DNA of 64,000 nt from Spirulina subsalsa PCC 9445 (GCF_000314005.1 NZ_JH980292.1:3880121-3944120), one strand, 5' to 3'; positions 47,159-56,956 are shown, numbered from the stretch's first letter. Numbers and translations: made by a program. The notes: a model not told the origin generated them from the sequence alone.

Positions 47159-48319
47159 GTGGAAGGGTTAAAAATAATCGTCATTGGGGCGGGGATTGGG
47201 GGCTTAACTGCCGCTATTGCCTTGGAACAAGCGGGGTATCAAGTACGGGTGTATGACCGGGTTCAGGAATTGCGTCCAGTGGGGGCGGGGATTTCGCTGT
47301 GGTCCAATGGGGTTAAGGTTTTGAATCGTTTGGGGTTGGGGGAGGCGATCGCCAAGATTGGCGGCCAGATGAATGTGATGGAGTATCGCACCCATCAAGG
47401 GGAGGTTTTGAATCACATCCCCTTACACCCCCTTATTGAACAAGTGGGACAACGCCCCTATCCTGTCGCCCGTCGAGATTTACAGGAAATGCTCTTAACA
47501 GGCTACGGAGGGGAGGTGAAACTAGGTTATGACTGTATTGGGGTGGAGGAGGACCCAGAGGGCGTAACGGCGCTTTTTGCCAACGGAGAACGCGATCGCG
47601 GGGATCTGGTGGTGGCGGCCGATGGCATTCGCTCGGTGTTGCGGGAGTATGTGACGGGGAAACCGTTGGCGCTCAACTATGGGGGATATGTGAATTGGAA
47701 TGGTTTAGTCCCCACCAGTCCAGAGTTAGCCCCGGCCGATTGTTGGGTGATTTATGTGGGACAACATCAACGGGCTTCGATGATGCCTGTGGGAGGCGAT
47801 CGCTTTTATTTCTTCTTTGATGTGCCGCTCCCGGCCGGAACCCCCCCAGAACCGGAACAGTATCGGGAACAATTGCGGGGATATTTTCAGGGCTGGGCGC
47901 AACCTGTACAGCATTTAATTGAACGGTTAGATCCTCAACAAGTGGCTCGGCCAGAGATTCATGACATTAGCCCTCTGGATAGTTATGTGCGGGGGCGGGT
48001 GGCTTTGTTGGGGGATGCGGCTCATAGCACCTGCCCGGATTTAGGGCAAGGGGGCTGTCAGGCCATTGAGGATGCTTGGGTGTTAACCAATTACTTGAAA
48101 ACCACCAATTTAAGCGTTATGGATGCCCTAGAACGGTATAACCAAGAACGGCGGGAGCGGGGGAATAGCATCATCCGCAAGGCGCGGAAACGGGCCGAAC
48201 AAATCCACGGTAAAGATCCGGAGGTCACTCGTCAATGGTACGAACAACTGGGGCGAGAAGCTCCCCAAGCGGTGACAAATGCGATCGCCGAGGTGATTTT
48301 AGGGGGGCCTCTTCATTAA
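47159..48319 (+). CDS. hpxO: HpxO-like FAD-dependent urate hydroxylase/monooxygenase
   Basis: 386 aa from GTG 47159. The FAD-binding Rossmann motif is VIGAGIGGLTAAIALEQAGY; further flavoprotein sites are VAADGIRSVLR (DG motif) and GRVALLGDAAHSTCPDLGQG (GD motif). Extended similarity to Klebsiella HpxO is visible from memory: GYVNWNGLV, RFYFFFDVPLPAG and RKARKRAEQIHGKD. HpxO oxidises urate to 5-hydroxyisourate. No other purine-catabolic gene is adjacent, so substrate is inferred. Confidence 0.82.
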   Translation: MEGLKIIVIGAGIGGLTAAIALEQAGYQVRVYDRVQELRPVGAGISLWSNGVKVLNRLGLGEAIAKIGGQMNVMEYRTHQGEVLNHIPLHPLIEQVGQRPYPVARRDLQEMLLTGYGGEVKLGYDCIGVEEDPEGVTALFANGERDRGDLVVAADGIRSVLREYVTGKPLALNYGGYVNWNGLVPTSPELAPADCWVIYVGQHQRASMMPVGGDRFYFFFDVPLPAGTPPEPEQYREQLRGYFQGWAQPVQHLIERLDPQQVARPEIHDISPLDSYVRGRVALLGDAAHSTCPDLGQGGCQAIEDAWVLTNYLKTTNLSVMDALERYNQERRERGNSIIRKARKRAEQIHGKDPEVTRQWYEQLGREAPQAVTNAIAEVILGGPLH

Positions 48320-48412
48320 AATTCCCTGCCAGAACAGGCTTTCGTAAAATCCGTAACAAACGGAATCCCGGCCTCGCCTTAGACTACAATCACCCTCCGA
48401 TTGCTTATTCAG

Positions 48413-48446
48413 ACCGCCCTCACACCAGTGGCGGTTTTTATTTTTG
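48413..48446 (+). terminator. Rho-independent terminator after the HpxO-like gene
   Basis: ACCGCC (48413-48418) pairs with GGCGGT (48430-48435) and is followed by TTTTATTTTT. Confidence 0.75.
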
Positions 48447-48566
48447 GTGGCACAGAAAACAACCCGCTCAGAAAATCTAGGGCTACAATTGGGTAAGGGG
48501 TTTTATTGTCGAGATCCTCTATTTAACTCAACTCACTTGCCGTCCGCTTTTTAGTTCATATCACTT

Positions 48567-48752
48567 ATGGAATCTAGTGGTCCATCCGCTAACGCTTCTG
48601 AGCCTCCCAGTAAATGGGCAGCTATTCTCGGAACCGCGATCGCCATCTTGACGATTGCTATTCCCACTCTGGTGATTGCTTACTACTCGTCTCCTGTACC
48701 AGTAGAAACGCTACAACGCACCACCCATGTCCCACGCTCTACCATTCAGTGA
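48567..48752 (+). CDS. Small single-pass membrane protein
   Basis: 61 aa: a polar N-terminus rich in Ser/Pro (MESSGPSANASEPPSKWAAI), one hydrophobic helix at about residues 18-40 (AILGTAIAILTIAIPTLVIA), and a short C-terminus. It resembles small thylakoid or plasma-membrane proteins of cyanobacteria of unknown function. The preceding terminator separates it from hpxO. Confidence 0.55.
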   Translation: MESSGPSANASEPPSKWAAILGTAIAILTIAIPTLVIAYYSSPVPVETLQRTTHVPRSTIQ

Positions 48753-48796
48753 TGCAACCATGAACTAAAAAAATCGCTTTTTCCTAGGATTAAATA

Positions 48797-49020
48797 GGGC
48801 TTGCTGTTCACTTCGTGACGCTCCGCGTTCGCGAAGCGTTGCGTAGCAAACGCGAAGCGTTGCGTAGCAATATAACTCTGCTCCCGGTGGGGAACGGGGA
48901 ACAGGGGGGAGAGAGTCGGAAAAAGGCAAGCCTTTTTGATTCTTTATCCCTAAAACCTTGCAGTTTCTCGCTGTTAGAAGTCAAGGGAACAGGGGAAATT
49001 CAGGTTTTTGCCCTCAAGTC
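48797..49020. repeat. Repeat cluster in a 398-bp gap
   Basis: AGGGCTTGCTG at about 48796 is a partial MITE terminal sequence. Two tandem 20-bp units GCGAAGCGTTGCGTAGCAAA-like follow at 48831-48850 and 48852-48870. GGGAACAGGG repeats follow. No gene is evident in 48753-49150. Confidence 0.7.
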
Positions 49021-49150
49021 TATTTAATTTGGTATAAACCGCTAAAAACCCTATTAACAGTGCTTAGAGGGATATTCACACCCCATTAAAAACACTGACC
49101 AATCGTGCAGCACGGATGATTCAATCTGCCGATTTTTTGGAACTACCTCT

Positions 49151-50578
49151 ATGAAGTTTGTTGTTTGGACAATTCCCCTAGCCTTGATTCGACTAGCCTT
49201 TTCTCTCAGTGTTTTCCTGACCCCTCTTCTAGGCGTTTGGCTGGCTTCCTCCCTGATTGTTTTTATTAACGGACCAACTTGGTTAGCCTTGCTTTCGGGA
49301 ATTTTGCTCTTTCCCTTGCTGCCTGTATTCTGGGACTGGAAAGCCAGACGAAGCAAACCGCAACGAAAGGGACTCAGTTTAAGTTGGGGCGATCGCATTG
49401 CCCTGCGCACCCTCACCTTAAACCTAGCCTTTATTATCCTCCTCCTCGCCCTCAGACCCCAAACCTCATTCCTCGCCCTAGCCACCCGAGGGGACTGGTT
49501 TCTAGAGAACTTCACCGGGTCGCCAGTAGAACTCACCCGCCAAGCCTTATTCAAGACCGCCAACGGTCTAGAATGGCTCTATCTCGCCTTTCACCACAAT
49601 CCCTATCAAAAATATGCCGACTCGACCACCGTTCAACCTCAGCCGGAAGAGATTGCCCCCATCCCAGAACGTCCAGCCCCTGCCCCTCCTCTCCCCCAAC
49701 AAACTGATCAAGAGTGGCCTTGGCGGAATGCAGGTTTGCATCCGGCCGTCGTGAATATTCCTGCTAGGTCGGAAATTAGCATAGAATCGGTCGCTCAATA
49801 CATTGCCCAACAAGAAAAAGATCCAGTTTTACGGATCAAAGCCCTACATGATTATGTCGCGGATCGCATTGCCTACGATGCTCCGGCTTATTTTGCCAAT
49901 CAAATTCCCCCACAAGACCCAGAAATCGTTTTCCTCACCCGAAAAGCCGTCTGTGCCGGGTATGCCAAACTTCTCGAAGCACTCGGAAAAGCCATCGGCG
50001 AAGAAATTGTTTATGTTGTCGGAGATGCGCGTACTTCCACCAGTGAACTTAGTGGGGAAGGTCATGCTTGGAATGCGGCCAAAATTGAGGGGAAATGGTA
50101 TCTTATTGACTCCACTTGGGATAGTGGTTTTGTTGATGAGTCCGGTTTCCACAAAAACTATCGCACCGATTATTTATTACCCCCCCCGCAAGTCATGACT
50201 ATTACCCATTTGCCCGATGATGAAACATGGCAACTTCTACCCCATCCCCTATCGCGGGGTGAATTTTTCCGACAGCCTATTTTAAGACCTCGTTTCTTTG
50301 CCGAAGGGTTAGAATTAGTGACTCCGACCCGCTCTCAAAGCGATATTAGCGGTGATGCGGTGATTGAAGTCAAAAATCCTTATCAACGTTGGATTTTGAC
50401 CAGTTATGCTGAGAAAGGAGGCGCTAAATTAGGGAATTGTGGGGAGTCTGCTAGTCAAGGATCACGCATTCACTGCCCACTCCCAGATTCTGGAACCTAT
50501 GAGGTGAGAATGTTCACCGGAGAAGAAAAGTTTAGTTCGTTTAAATATGTTGGTCAACTGGAGTTTAATCGACGGTAA
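49151..50578 (+). CDS. Membrane-anchored transglutaminase-like protein
   Basis: 475 aa. Three hydrophobic helices (about residues 5-58 and 95-115) precede a periplasmic or cytoplasmic domain. The transglutaminase-like triad is visible: Cys in KAVCAGYAKLLEAL, His in GEGHAWNAAKI and Asp in WYLIDSTWDSG. The C-terminal ~120 residues are beta-rich (GTYEVRMFTGEEKFSSFKYV). This arrangement matches peptidase- or cyclisation-type transglutaminases; substrate unknown. Confidence 0.85.
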   Translation: MKFVVWTIPLALIRLAFSLSVFLTPLLGVWLASSLIVFINGPTWLALLSGILLFPLLPVFWDWKARRSKPQRKGLSLSWGDRIALRTLTLNLAFIILLLALRPQTSFLALATRGDWFLENFTGSPVELTRQALFKTANGLEWLYLAFHHNPYQKYADSTTVQPQPEEIAPIPERPAPAPPLPQQTDQEWPWRNAGLHPAVVNIPARSEISIESVAQYIAQQEKDPVLRIKALHDYVADRIAYDAPAYFANQIPPQDPEIVFLTRKAVCAGYAKLLEALGKAIGEEIVYVVGDARTSTSELSGEGHAWNAAKIEGKWYLIDSTWDSGFVDESGFHKNYRTDYLLPPPQVMTITHLPDDETWQLLPHPLSRGEFFRQPILRPRFFAEGLELVTPTRSQSDISGDAVIEVKNPYQRWILTSYAEKGGAKLGNCGESASQGSRIHCPLPDSGTYEVRMFTGEEKFSSFKYVGQLEFNRR

Positions 50579-50588
50579 GGCTGACCCG

Positions 50589-51425
50589 TTAATTTCCTCG
50601 CCTTTGTGCGCCCTTATACCGTAAATATTCCGCCAACAAAGCCACCGCCCCAGAACTTAACATGAGTAGCACACTCAAGGCATTAATATCCGGTTTAACC
50701 CCGGTGCGAATGCGGCTGAAAATCTCCATCGGTAAAGTGGTTGAACCGGTTCCTGCCGTAAAACTAGCGATGAGAAAATCATCCATACTTAACACAAACG
50801 AGAGCAAACATCCGGCAATAATAGCCGGGGCAAGTTCAGGTAATAAAACTTGTATAAACGCTTGTAAAGGAGTTGCGCCTAAATCGAGGGCAGCCTCTTC
50901 TAAATGGGGGTCTAAATTCGCCAAACGGGAGGAAACAACAATGGCAACATAGGCCAAACAAAAGACGACATGGGCAATGACAATCGTCCATAAACTCAAT
51001 TGAATGCCCAAAACCGCTAGGAAAATGAGGGTAGAGACAGCGATCGCAATATCCGGCACAATTAAAGGTAAATAGGACACCCCCCGATATAGCGTTTTTC
51101 CCCAAAAGCGGTATTTTGCCAAGCCCACCGCCATCATAGTCCCCAAAATAGCCGCCAGTGTCACCGCCAGTAAAGCCACCCCAAGACTATTTTCCAAAGC
51201 GCGCAAAATTCGCCCATCCTTGAATAACTTGCCATACCAACGCCAAGAAAACCCCGTCCACCCCGCACTATAGGCTGAACGGTTAAAGCTATACACCGTT
51301 AGCACGAAAATGGGCAGATACATATAAAAAAACATTAAGCCTGTAAACAAAGCTTGCCAAGATAAAGCAACAGACTTTTTTTCCTGGGGCCAGCTTTCCA
51401 TAGGTTTAGGGTTTGGAGTCATCAT
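50589..51425 (-). CDS. potC: Spermidine/putrescine ABC transporter permease PotC
   Basis: 278 aa from ATG 51425 (an ATG directly follows). Six membrane segments are apparent, starting with LFTGLMFFYMYLPIFVLTVY. The coupling-loop EAA motif is EEAALDLGATPLQAFIQVLLPELAPAI. FNRSAYSAGWTGFSWRWYGKL is the PotC hallmark region. potA, potB and potD are not adjacent on either side in this window, so the gene is split from its partners or the rest lies elsewhere. Confidence 0.9.
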   Translation of the reverse strand: MMTPNPKPMESWPQEKKSVALSWQALFTGLMFFYMYLPIFVLTVYSFNRSAYSAGWTGFSWRWYGKLFKDGRILRALENSLGVALLAVTLAAILGTMMAVGLAKYRFWGKTLYRGVSYLPLIVPDIAIAVSTLIFLAVLGIQLSLWTIVIAHVVFCLAYVAIVVSSRLANLDPHLEEAALDLGATPLQAFIQVLLPELAPAIIAGCLLSFVLSMDDFLIASFTAGTGSTTLPMEIFSRIRTGVKPDINALSVLLMLSSGAVALLAEYLRYKGAQRRGN

Positions 51426-51520
51426 CAATGCAAGGTAGGGACAGCAGATCAACGGCTTTTGTCTTGTATGATAAGGCTAGAATCAAATTCTATCCGGTAC
51501 AATCCCCCCCAAGTTAACCG

Positions 51521-52408
51521 ATGGTGCAAACTGACAACCTGCAAGCAATCCGTACCCTGTTAAACCAAAAACTCCAGCCCCAAGGCATCACGGTAAACAC
51601 CACCACACAGGGATCTAAGCTGATTATACAACTGACCGCTTCCCAACCATGCGATCGCGCCCGTACCGTGAGCAAAATTCAAGCCAGTCTGAAAACCCAG
51701 AAACCCCAAGGCCTTCAAACCATTGATATCACCGCCCATCAAGCCGGAAAAGGTCAACTCTGGAGCCATCGTCTCACCCTCACCCCCCCCGCCCTCACCA
51801 TTGATCTCGCCGCTTGGTTAGAGTCCGGTTCATCCCTTCAGGAGTCGATTTTAGAGCCATCTAGCCCCCTTGAACCGGATGCCCTCTCCCCCACCCCAAC
51901 CCTTAGAGAAAAGCCTGTTCTAGAGCCTGTTAGCCCTGAGCAGCGCTATCTTTGTTTCCAGTTGGGACTTGATAACAAGGTAATGTTACCTGTGGAGTAT
52001 ATTCAGGAAATTGTGCGGGTGGAAGTTAATCAAGTTCTCGCCGTGCCAGACACCCCCCCTTATGCTCTGGGTTTGTATAATTGGCGGGGGGAAATGCTGT
52101 GGTTAGTAGACTTAAATTTGTTATTAGGATTAGAGTCTTTTTTGTCCCGGCAAAGTTCACCCCAAGAGGCCATTAATTTGGGGTTGTTGAATGTGTTAGT
52201 TTTGAAGGAACAACAATTGATGTTAGGGGTTATTGTTCAACAAGTAGAGGAAATTGAACAACACAGTCCAGAAGGGTTACAGTCTCCTGTAGGGTTATTT
52301 AGTCCAGGACTTGAGCCTTTTATTTTGGGCTATTTTCGTGAGGTGCAGAGCATTGTTTTAAATGCCGAAGCTGTTTTTACGACGATTCATGACCAGAGTT
52401 ATCAGTAA
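51521..52408 (+). CDS. CheW-domain protein
   Basis: 295 aa. Residues 1-100 are a separate domain of unknown type (LLNQKLQPQGITVNTTTQGS). A Pro-rich linker leads to the CheW fold from about residue 143 (RYLCFQLGLDNKVMLPVEYIQEI, PYALGLYNWRGEMLWLVDLN). CheW couples chemoreceptors to CheA; the N-terminal extension is an oddity for the usual ~160-aa CheW. No other che gene is adjacent. Confidence 0.82.
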   Translation: MVQTDNLQAIRTLLNQKLQPQGITVNTTTQGSKLIIQLTASQPCDRARTVSKIQASLKTQKPQGLQTIDITAHQAGKGQLWSHRLTLTPPALTIDLAAWLESGSSLQESILEPSSPLEPDALSPTPTLREKPVLEPVSPEQRYLCFQLGLDNKVMLPVEYIQEIVRVEVNQVLAVPDTPPYALGLYNWRGEMLWLVDLNLLLGLESFLSRQSSPQEAINLGLLNVLVLKEQQLMLGVIVQQVEEIEQHSPEGLQSPVGLFSPGLEPFILGYFREVQSIVLNAEAVFTTIHDQSYQ

Positions 52409-52427
52409 TTAGGGCGTGCTGAAACGC

Positions 52428-52456
52428 TCCCCACCTGCGAGGGGGCGAGGTGGGGG
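52428..52456. repeat. Hairpin element downstream of the CheW gene
   Basis: CCCCACCT (52430-52437) pairs with AGGTGGGG (52449-52456). It lies between two convergent genes and can terminate either; a similar CCCCATCCC/GGGTGGGG palindrome is at 56032-56070. Confidence 0.55.
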
Positions 52457-52465
52457 CAGGTGCTG

Positions 52466-53992
52466 CTAACGGAGTTGGTTTAACACTTGGGCAATATCCC
52501 CTTGAGTTGTATCAAACTCTATCAGATGCTCCCGTTCCATAGGGGTGAAATCCTCAAAATTGGCTTGTTGAGACTGGAGTAAGTCAACGGTGGCATCGGA
52601 AATATCTCCCACTCGTTGCTGAAGGCGATCGCACAAAACCGCCAAAGGGGCGCTACAGTAAACAACAGTCACCCGAAAGCGGCTGTTCTGTTCTAATAAC
52701 CGACTCCGCCAAGCCAAACGATCATATTTCCCATCTAACACCACCCCATAGCCTAAACTCGCTAAATAAATCCCCACCTCCGCCAACTGATCATAGGTTT
52801 TTTGATTCATTTCGGGAGTATAAATATCATCACTCCCCCGCTCATTTAAGGCCATTCCCGCTAAATGTTTTCGTACCGCATCAGAACGGAGATGAATCCC
52901 CTTCAACTCCTGGGCAACTTGTCGCGCAACCGTCGTTTTTCCCGCCCCCGATAATCCCGACATTAAAACAATTTGCCCCGGTGTAACTTTCGTATAATCA
53001 TCGGCTAATTTATAATACTTTTTCGCCGTTTCTAATGCCTTCTCCCGTTCCGCTTCAGGAATATTAGGATCATTGAGTAAAAACGATGTCACCTTAGCTC
53101 GTACATAAGCCTGACGACTCAGATATAAGGGCAAAACTTCCAGTCCTTGCCAATCTGCTGTTACTTCCAGATAGGTATTTAAAAACAAATTGCCTAAGTC
53201 TTTTCTCCCCCGTGCTTCTAAATCCATAATGGCAAACGCCACATCATAGAAGGTATCGACAAAGCGGAACGGTTCGTTAAACTCAATGCGGTCGAAAAGC
53301 TGTACTTTCTCTTGCCAAAAACAAATATTTCTTAGGTGTAAATCTCCGTGACATTCCCGAATTTTACCCGCCTTTTGTCGTTGCTTAAACAAGTCCCCTT
53401 GTGTAGCAAAAAAATGATCTGTAAACGCTTTAGTATTAGTAAATTGTTCTAAAGTCTGGGCTGTGCCGATATAGCTTTCCGTCTGTTGATAGTTTTCGTC
53501 AACTGCCCGTTTAATCTGTTCAACTTCGCCAAAACTTTCAATATAATCATTGGTTTTGCTGGTTTTATGAAACTCAGCTACAACTCGCCCTAACTCAACA
53601 ATATGTTCCGGTAAAAGTTTTCCCTGTTCCAACATTTCACTCAACAGAACAGACTGAGGAAATTGGCGCATTTTCAAGGTATAATCAACCACCTCTCCTG
53701 AACCGTCAAGGGCTAATTTTTCTCCATCCTGAGTCAAGGGTAAAACCTGTAAATATAAATCGGAAGCCGTTTCCTGATTCATCGTTAATTCTGCCCCTAA
53801 AAAATGCTGGCGCTTCTCCAAGGTTGAATAATCTAAAAAACCAAAATTAACAGGCTTTTTGACTTTATAGGCATAGTCTCCAGTTAAAAAAACACAGGAG
53901 GTGTGGGTTTGCATTACGGTAATAATATTTTGCACCGGATGGGGATAAAATTCCGGTTTCTGCATTTGTTCGATGATGTTTTCTAAATTCAT
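52466..53992 (-). CDS. Fused aminoglycoside-phosphotransferase-like kinase and P-loop kinase
   Basis: 508 aa from ATG 53992. The N-terminal half is a kinase-fold domain: DYAYKVKKPVNFGF (Lys), ECHGDLHLRNICF (catalytic loop) and LFDRIEFNEPFRFVD (metal). The C-terminal half has Walker A LMSGLSGAGKTTVAR and downstream RSDAVRKHLAG and VVLDGKYD, as in Zeta-toxin/gluconate-kinase-type proteins. The combination is found in many bacteria as a hypothetical AAA protein; the substrates are unknown. Confidence 0.85.
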   Translation of the reverse strand: MNLENIIEQMQKPEFYPHPVQNIITVMQTHTSCVFLTGDYAYKVKKPVNFGFLDYSTLEKRQHFLGAELTMNQETASDLYLQVLPLTQDGEKLALDGSGEVVDYTLKMRQFPQSVLLSEMLEQGKLLPEHIVELGRVVAEFHKTSKTNDYIESFGEVEQIKRAVDENYQQTESYIGTAQTLEQFTNTKAFTDHFFATQGDLFKQRQKAGKIRECHGDLHLRNICFWQEKVQLFDRIEFNEPFRFVDTFYDVAFAIMDLEARGRKDLGNLFLNTYLEVTADWQGLEVLPLYLSRQAYVRAKVTSFLLNDPNIPEAEREKALETAKKYYKLADDYTKVTPGQIVLMSGLSGAGKTTVARQVAQELKGIHLRSDAVRKHLAGMALNERGSDDIYTPEMNQKTYDQLAEVGIYLASLGYGVVLDGKYDRLAWRSRLLEQNSRFRVTVVYCSAPLAVLCDRLQQRVGDISDATVDLLQSQQANFEDFTPMEREHLIEFDTTQGDIAQVLNQLR

Positions 53993-54144
53993 GATTGACA
54001 CTCCCACACTGTCCGTTTAAGATTCAGGGTAAAGTTTGCTCTTTGTATTTTACAAGGAGTTTAGTCATTTTCTTAACTTTGAGCTTTTGTGATAGAGCTA
54101 GGCTCACATTTCTCTACTTGTAATCCTTACGACCAAGACTCATT

Positions 54145-55542
54145 ATGCCCACTGATATTTCACCTAGCACCACAGTCTCCCGCAGTGAACTCCGGGAACT
54201 GGTACAAAAGCAATTGGAATTGCTTTTAGAACAAAAGAACTATGAAGGGGCAAAAGCACTGTTAATTCCGGTGCAGCCTGTGGACATTGCAGAAGCCATT
54301 GAGAAACTCCCCGAAACCATGCAGGTGATTGGGTTTCGGCTACTTAATCAAACAACCGCTATTACCGTGTATGAGTATTTAGAGCCTAAAGTACAGGTGG
54401 CGCTGTTAGAACACTTCAAGGAACAGGAAGTGATCAGCATTGTGGAGAATATGTCCACGGATGATCGGGCTAAACTGTTTGAAGAACTCCCCCCCAAAAT
54501 TGTCCGGCAGTTTCTCAATCATTTAAGTTTAGAGGAACGTCAGGCTACGTCGTTGTTATTGGGCTATCAACCCAACACGGCGGGACGGTTGATGACTCCC
54601 GATTATATTGCCTTAAAGCAGAATTTGACCATTATTGAGGCCGAGGAGCGTATTCGTCGTTTAGCTCAAGATGTGGAGGTGAGTTATTATCTCTACGTCA
54701 CCGATGAGCAGAAGCGATTAGTGGGGATTGTGTCGCTGAAAGATTTGCTCTTAGCCAATCCTGAGCAAATCATTGAGCAGATTATGACTCGGGATATTGT
54801 CTACAGTTACACGAATTGCGATCGCGAAGAAGTCGCCCAACTCATCCAGCGTTACGATTTACTCGCCCTCCCCATTGTGGATCAAGAGCAGCACTTATTA
54901 GGCGTTGTCACCGTTGATGATGTTTTAGATATCCTCGAAGCCGAAGCCACCGAAGATATTTATTTGATGGGTGCCCTACAAGATGATGGGGATGATTATT
55001 TTGAAGCGACTCTTTTTGATGTCGTGAAAAAGCGCATCCCTTGGATTTCCATTCTCCTGTTAACCAACTCGGCCACCATTTTTATCCTCAGTGGTTTTGA
55101 AGAAGTCATCGAACAAGTGGTTGCTCTCTCCTTCTTTACCCCCCTCTTAATTGATAGCGGAGGAAACGTCGGCGCTCAATCTTCTACCGTTGTGATTCGG
55201 GGACTAAGCACGAAATCCCTCCAAGGGAAAAAAACCGTCTGGGTGATTATCCGGGAACTGATTGCAGGTGGTCTTTTGGGGTTAATTATGGGGATTGTAG
55301 TAGTGGCCGGGGTGTTTGTCATTCTCGGCAAGCCAGACATTGGGATCACCGTTGGTCTGAGCCTCATTGTGATCACCATTTTAGCCGCCACTACAGGGGC
55401 AGGATTGCCTTTTCTGTTTAAATCCCTCGGCTTTGACCCCGCCTTGATGTCTGCCCCGTTTATTACCACCGTTGTAGACATTTTAGGGCTGTTTATCTAC
55501 TTCTCTATTGCCCAAGTGATTGTTAACTTTAACGCTCATTAA
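54145..55542 (+). CDS. mgtE: Magnesium transporter MgtE
   Basis: 465 aa. The MgtE N domain (residues ~15-140, VDIAEAIEKLPE and IVENMSTDDRAKLFEELPPK) is followed by two CBS domains (~145-265, MTPDYIALKQNLTI and IMTRDIVYSYTNCD) and five membrane helices. The pore signature SGGNVGAQSSTVVIRGLS begins the TM region. It is a Mg2+-gated channel. The 3' end overlaps the convergent SRPBCC gene by 14 bp. Confidence 0.96.
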   Translation: MPTDISPSTTVSRSELRELVQKQLELLLEQKNYEGAKALLIPVQPVDIAEAIEKLPETMQVIGFRLLNQTTAITVYEYLEPKVQVALLEHFKEQEVISIVENMSTDDRAKLFEELPPKIVRQFLNHLSLEERQATSLLLGYQPNTAGRLMTPDYIALKQNLTIIEAEERIRRLAQDVEVSYYLYVTDEQKRLVGIVSLKDLLLANPEQIIEQIMTRDIVYSYTNCDREEVAQLIQRYDLLALPIVDQEQHLLGVVTVDDVLDILEAEATEDIYLMGALQDDGDDYFEATLFDVVKKRIPWISILLLTNSATIFILSGFEEVIEQVVALSFFTPLLIDSGGNVGAQSSTVVIRGLSTKSLQGKKTVWVIIRELIAGGLLGLIMGIVVVAGVFVILGKPDIGITVGLSLIVITILAATTGAGLPFLFKSLGFDPALMSAPFITTVVDILGLFIYFSIAQVIVNFNAH

Positions 55543-55987
55543 GGGTTGCACAGGCTTGTTTTGTGACCTCATGACGGTAGCGGAACATCTCCCGCAAACG
55601 GGAATTCACCCACCCCCCCAGCAACCACTCCGCCAACAATCCCCCCGGTAATTTATAATCAATCCGGTCGGTTAGGCGGGTATTTTTTCCTTCTGGGGTG
55701 AACTCGTGGTGATGGGTCCAAGACGGCATAGGGCCTAAAATTTGTTCATCCACAAAGCGATGAGGAGGGTCACAGTGAGTATGGCGCGCTACCCAAGTGA
55801 TGGGAATAAACCCTAACCATAACCGGAATTCGGAAATTGCGCCCACCTCTAACCCCCCTTGTCGTCGGATGATCTGCACAGGTTGCCAAGGGGGGGCGAG
55901 TTGCTGCAAGATGTCCGGGCGCTCGTGGAACTGCCAAACCTGCTCGATGGGGGCTTCAATTAAGCTAGACTGTTGAAAATGTAACAT
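55529..55987 (-). CDS. SRPBCC-family ligand-binding protein
   Basis: 152 aa, MLHFQQSSLIEAPIEQVWQF at the start, the typical beta strand plus helix of START/polyketide-cyclase-like folds, then LAPPWQPVQIIRRQGGLEVG and HHEFTPEGKNTRLTDRIDYK. Similar to cyanobacterial SRPBCC/DUF proteins of the ligand-binding type. No ligand can be assigned. Confidence 0.85.
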   Translation of the reverse strand: MLHFQQSSLIEAPIEQVWQFHERPDILQQLAPPWQPVQIIRRQGGLEVGAISEFRLWLGFIPITWVARHTHCDPPHRFVDEQILGPMPSWTHHHEFTPEGKNTRLTDRIDYKLPGGLLAEWLLGGWVNSRLREMFRYRHEVTKQACATLNER

Positions 55988-56031
55988 GAGTACAATGAGG
56001 GCGTTCTCGCCGCATTTTACAGCAATGTTGC

Positions 56032-56070
56032 GTTGAAAGCCCCATCCCCTCGTGGGTGGGGAGCTTCAAC
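56032..56070. repeat. Imperfect palindrome before the GUN4 gene
   Basis: Arms GTTGAAAGCCCCATCCC and GGGTGGGGAGCTTCAAC flank a short loop. It has the look of a palindromic transposon end (IS200/IS605-type) or terminator; a related hairpin lies at 52428-52456. Confidence 0.5.
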
Positions 56071-56113
56071 CCAGTGGCGTGGTGTTTCTCTAGCCTGCAC
56101 TACCAAAAAAACA

Positions 56114-56956
56114 ATGGCTTATTGTCCTGTTTGTCAAACTGAATATACCCCCAACGAGGATGAAATTTGTGTCACCTGTGGGTGGGATCTGACCCCTCGT
56201 TCCCCTCGTATGACGGCGGCCGAATACCATCGACGGGAAGAACGGCGCTTAACCTGGGCGCGGCAAATGTGGATGACCCTACAAGTTCACTCGCCCTTGA
56301 TTACATTATTACGGGATATACAAGAACAACTGTCTAAGGGGAGTGATGAACGTCAGGAATTAAACGGTTTACTCCATCAACTGCAAGCCCAATTAACCCC
56401 TGAAGTGGCGGCCTCGGTGAATGGCAATGCCGCGCCGTTACGGTTGGAAAATGAGCCTCTGCCGGAGGGGGTAAGTCATCGGGAGCGTCTGGGGAATTAT
56501 CACCGATTGGAATGTTTGTTACAACAGAAACAATGGCAGGAAGCAGATCAGGAGACGGCGCGGGTGATGATTGCGATCGCCCAACGAGAAAAACAAAACT
56601 ACTTAACCCAAGCTGACCTAGCGGCTTTCCCCTGTCAAGAATTGTTGATTTTAGACCAACTCTGGCAAGGGGCCAGTGGGGGAAAATTTGGCTTAATGGT
56701 ACAGAAACAACTTTATTTAGAACTGGGGGGAACTCGTTTCCTACAGCCTTCAATCTGGCGGAAAATGGGTCAACGGGTGGGCTGGGTGCAAGGGGATGGT
56801 TGGTTAACCTATGACCGCCTCACCTTTAGTTTAGAGGCTCCCGTGGGTCATCTCCCAGTTTTGGGGGATGGGTTAGTCTGGTTTGTGGGGGGCTGGGATG
56901 GGGGAAATCAAGGGTTTTCGGCTCTTGTTTCTCGTTTAGTTCAATGTCGGGTTTGA
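56114..56956 (+). CDS. GUN4-domain protein with N-terminal zinc ribbon
   Basis: 280 aa from ATG 56114. Residues 3-24 form a zinc ribbon (CPVCQTEYTPNEDEICVTC). A helical linker follows. The GUN4 domain runs from about residue 127: RLECLLQQKQWQEADQETAR, FPCQELLILDQLWQGASGGK and FGLMVQKQLYLELG. GUN4 domains bind tetrapyrroles and stimulate Mg chelatase; the zinc ribbon is not in the small chlorophyll-pathway Gun4. Role inferred. Confidence 0.88.
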   Translation: MAYCPVCQTEYTPNEDEICVTCGWDLTPRSPRMTAAEYHRREERRLTWARQMWMTLQVHSPLITLLRDIQEQLSKGSDERQELNGLLHQLQAQLTPEVAASVNGNAAPLRLENEPLPEGVSHRERLGNYHRLECLLQQKQWQEADQETARVMIAIAQREKQNYLTQADLAAFPCQELLILDQLWQGASGGKFGLMVQKQLYLELGGTRFLQPSIWRKMGQRVGWVQGDGWLTYDRLTFSLEAPVGHLPVLGDGLVWFVGGWDGGNQGFSALVSRLVQCRV

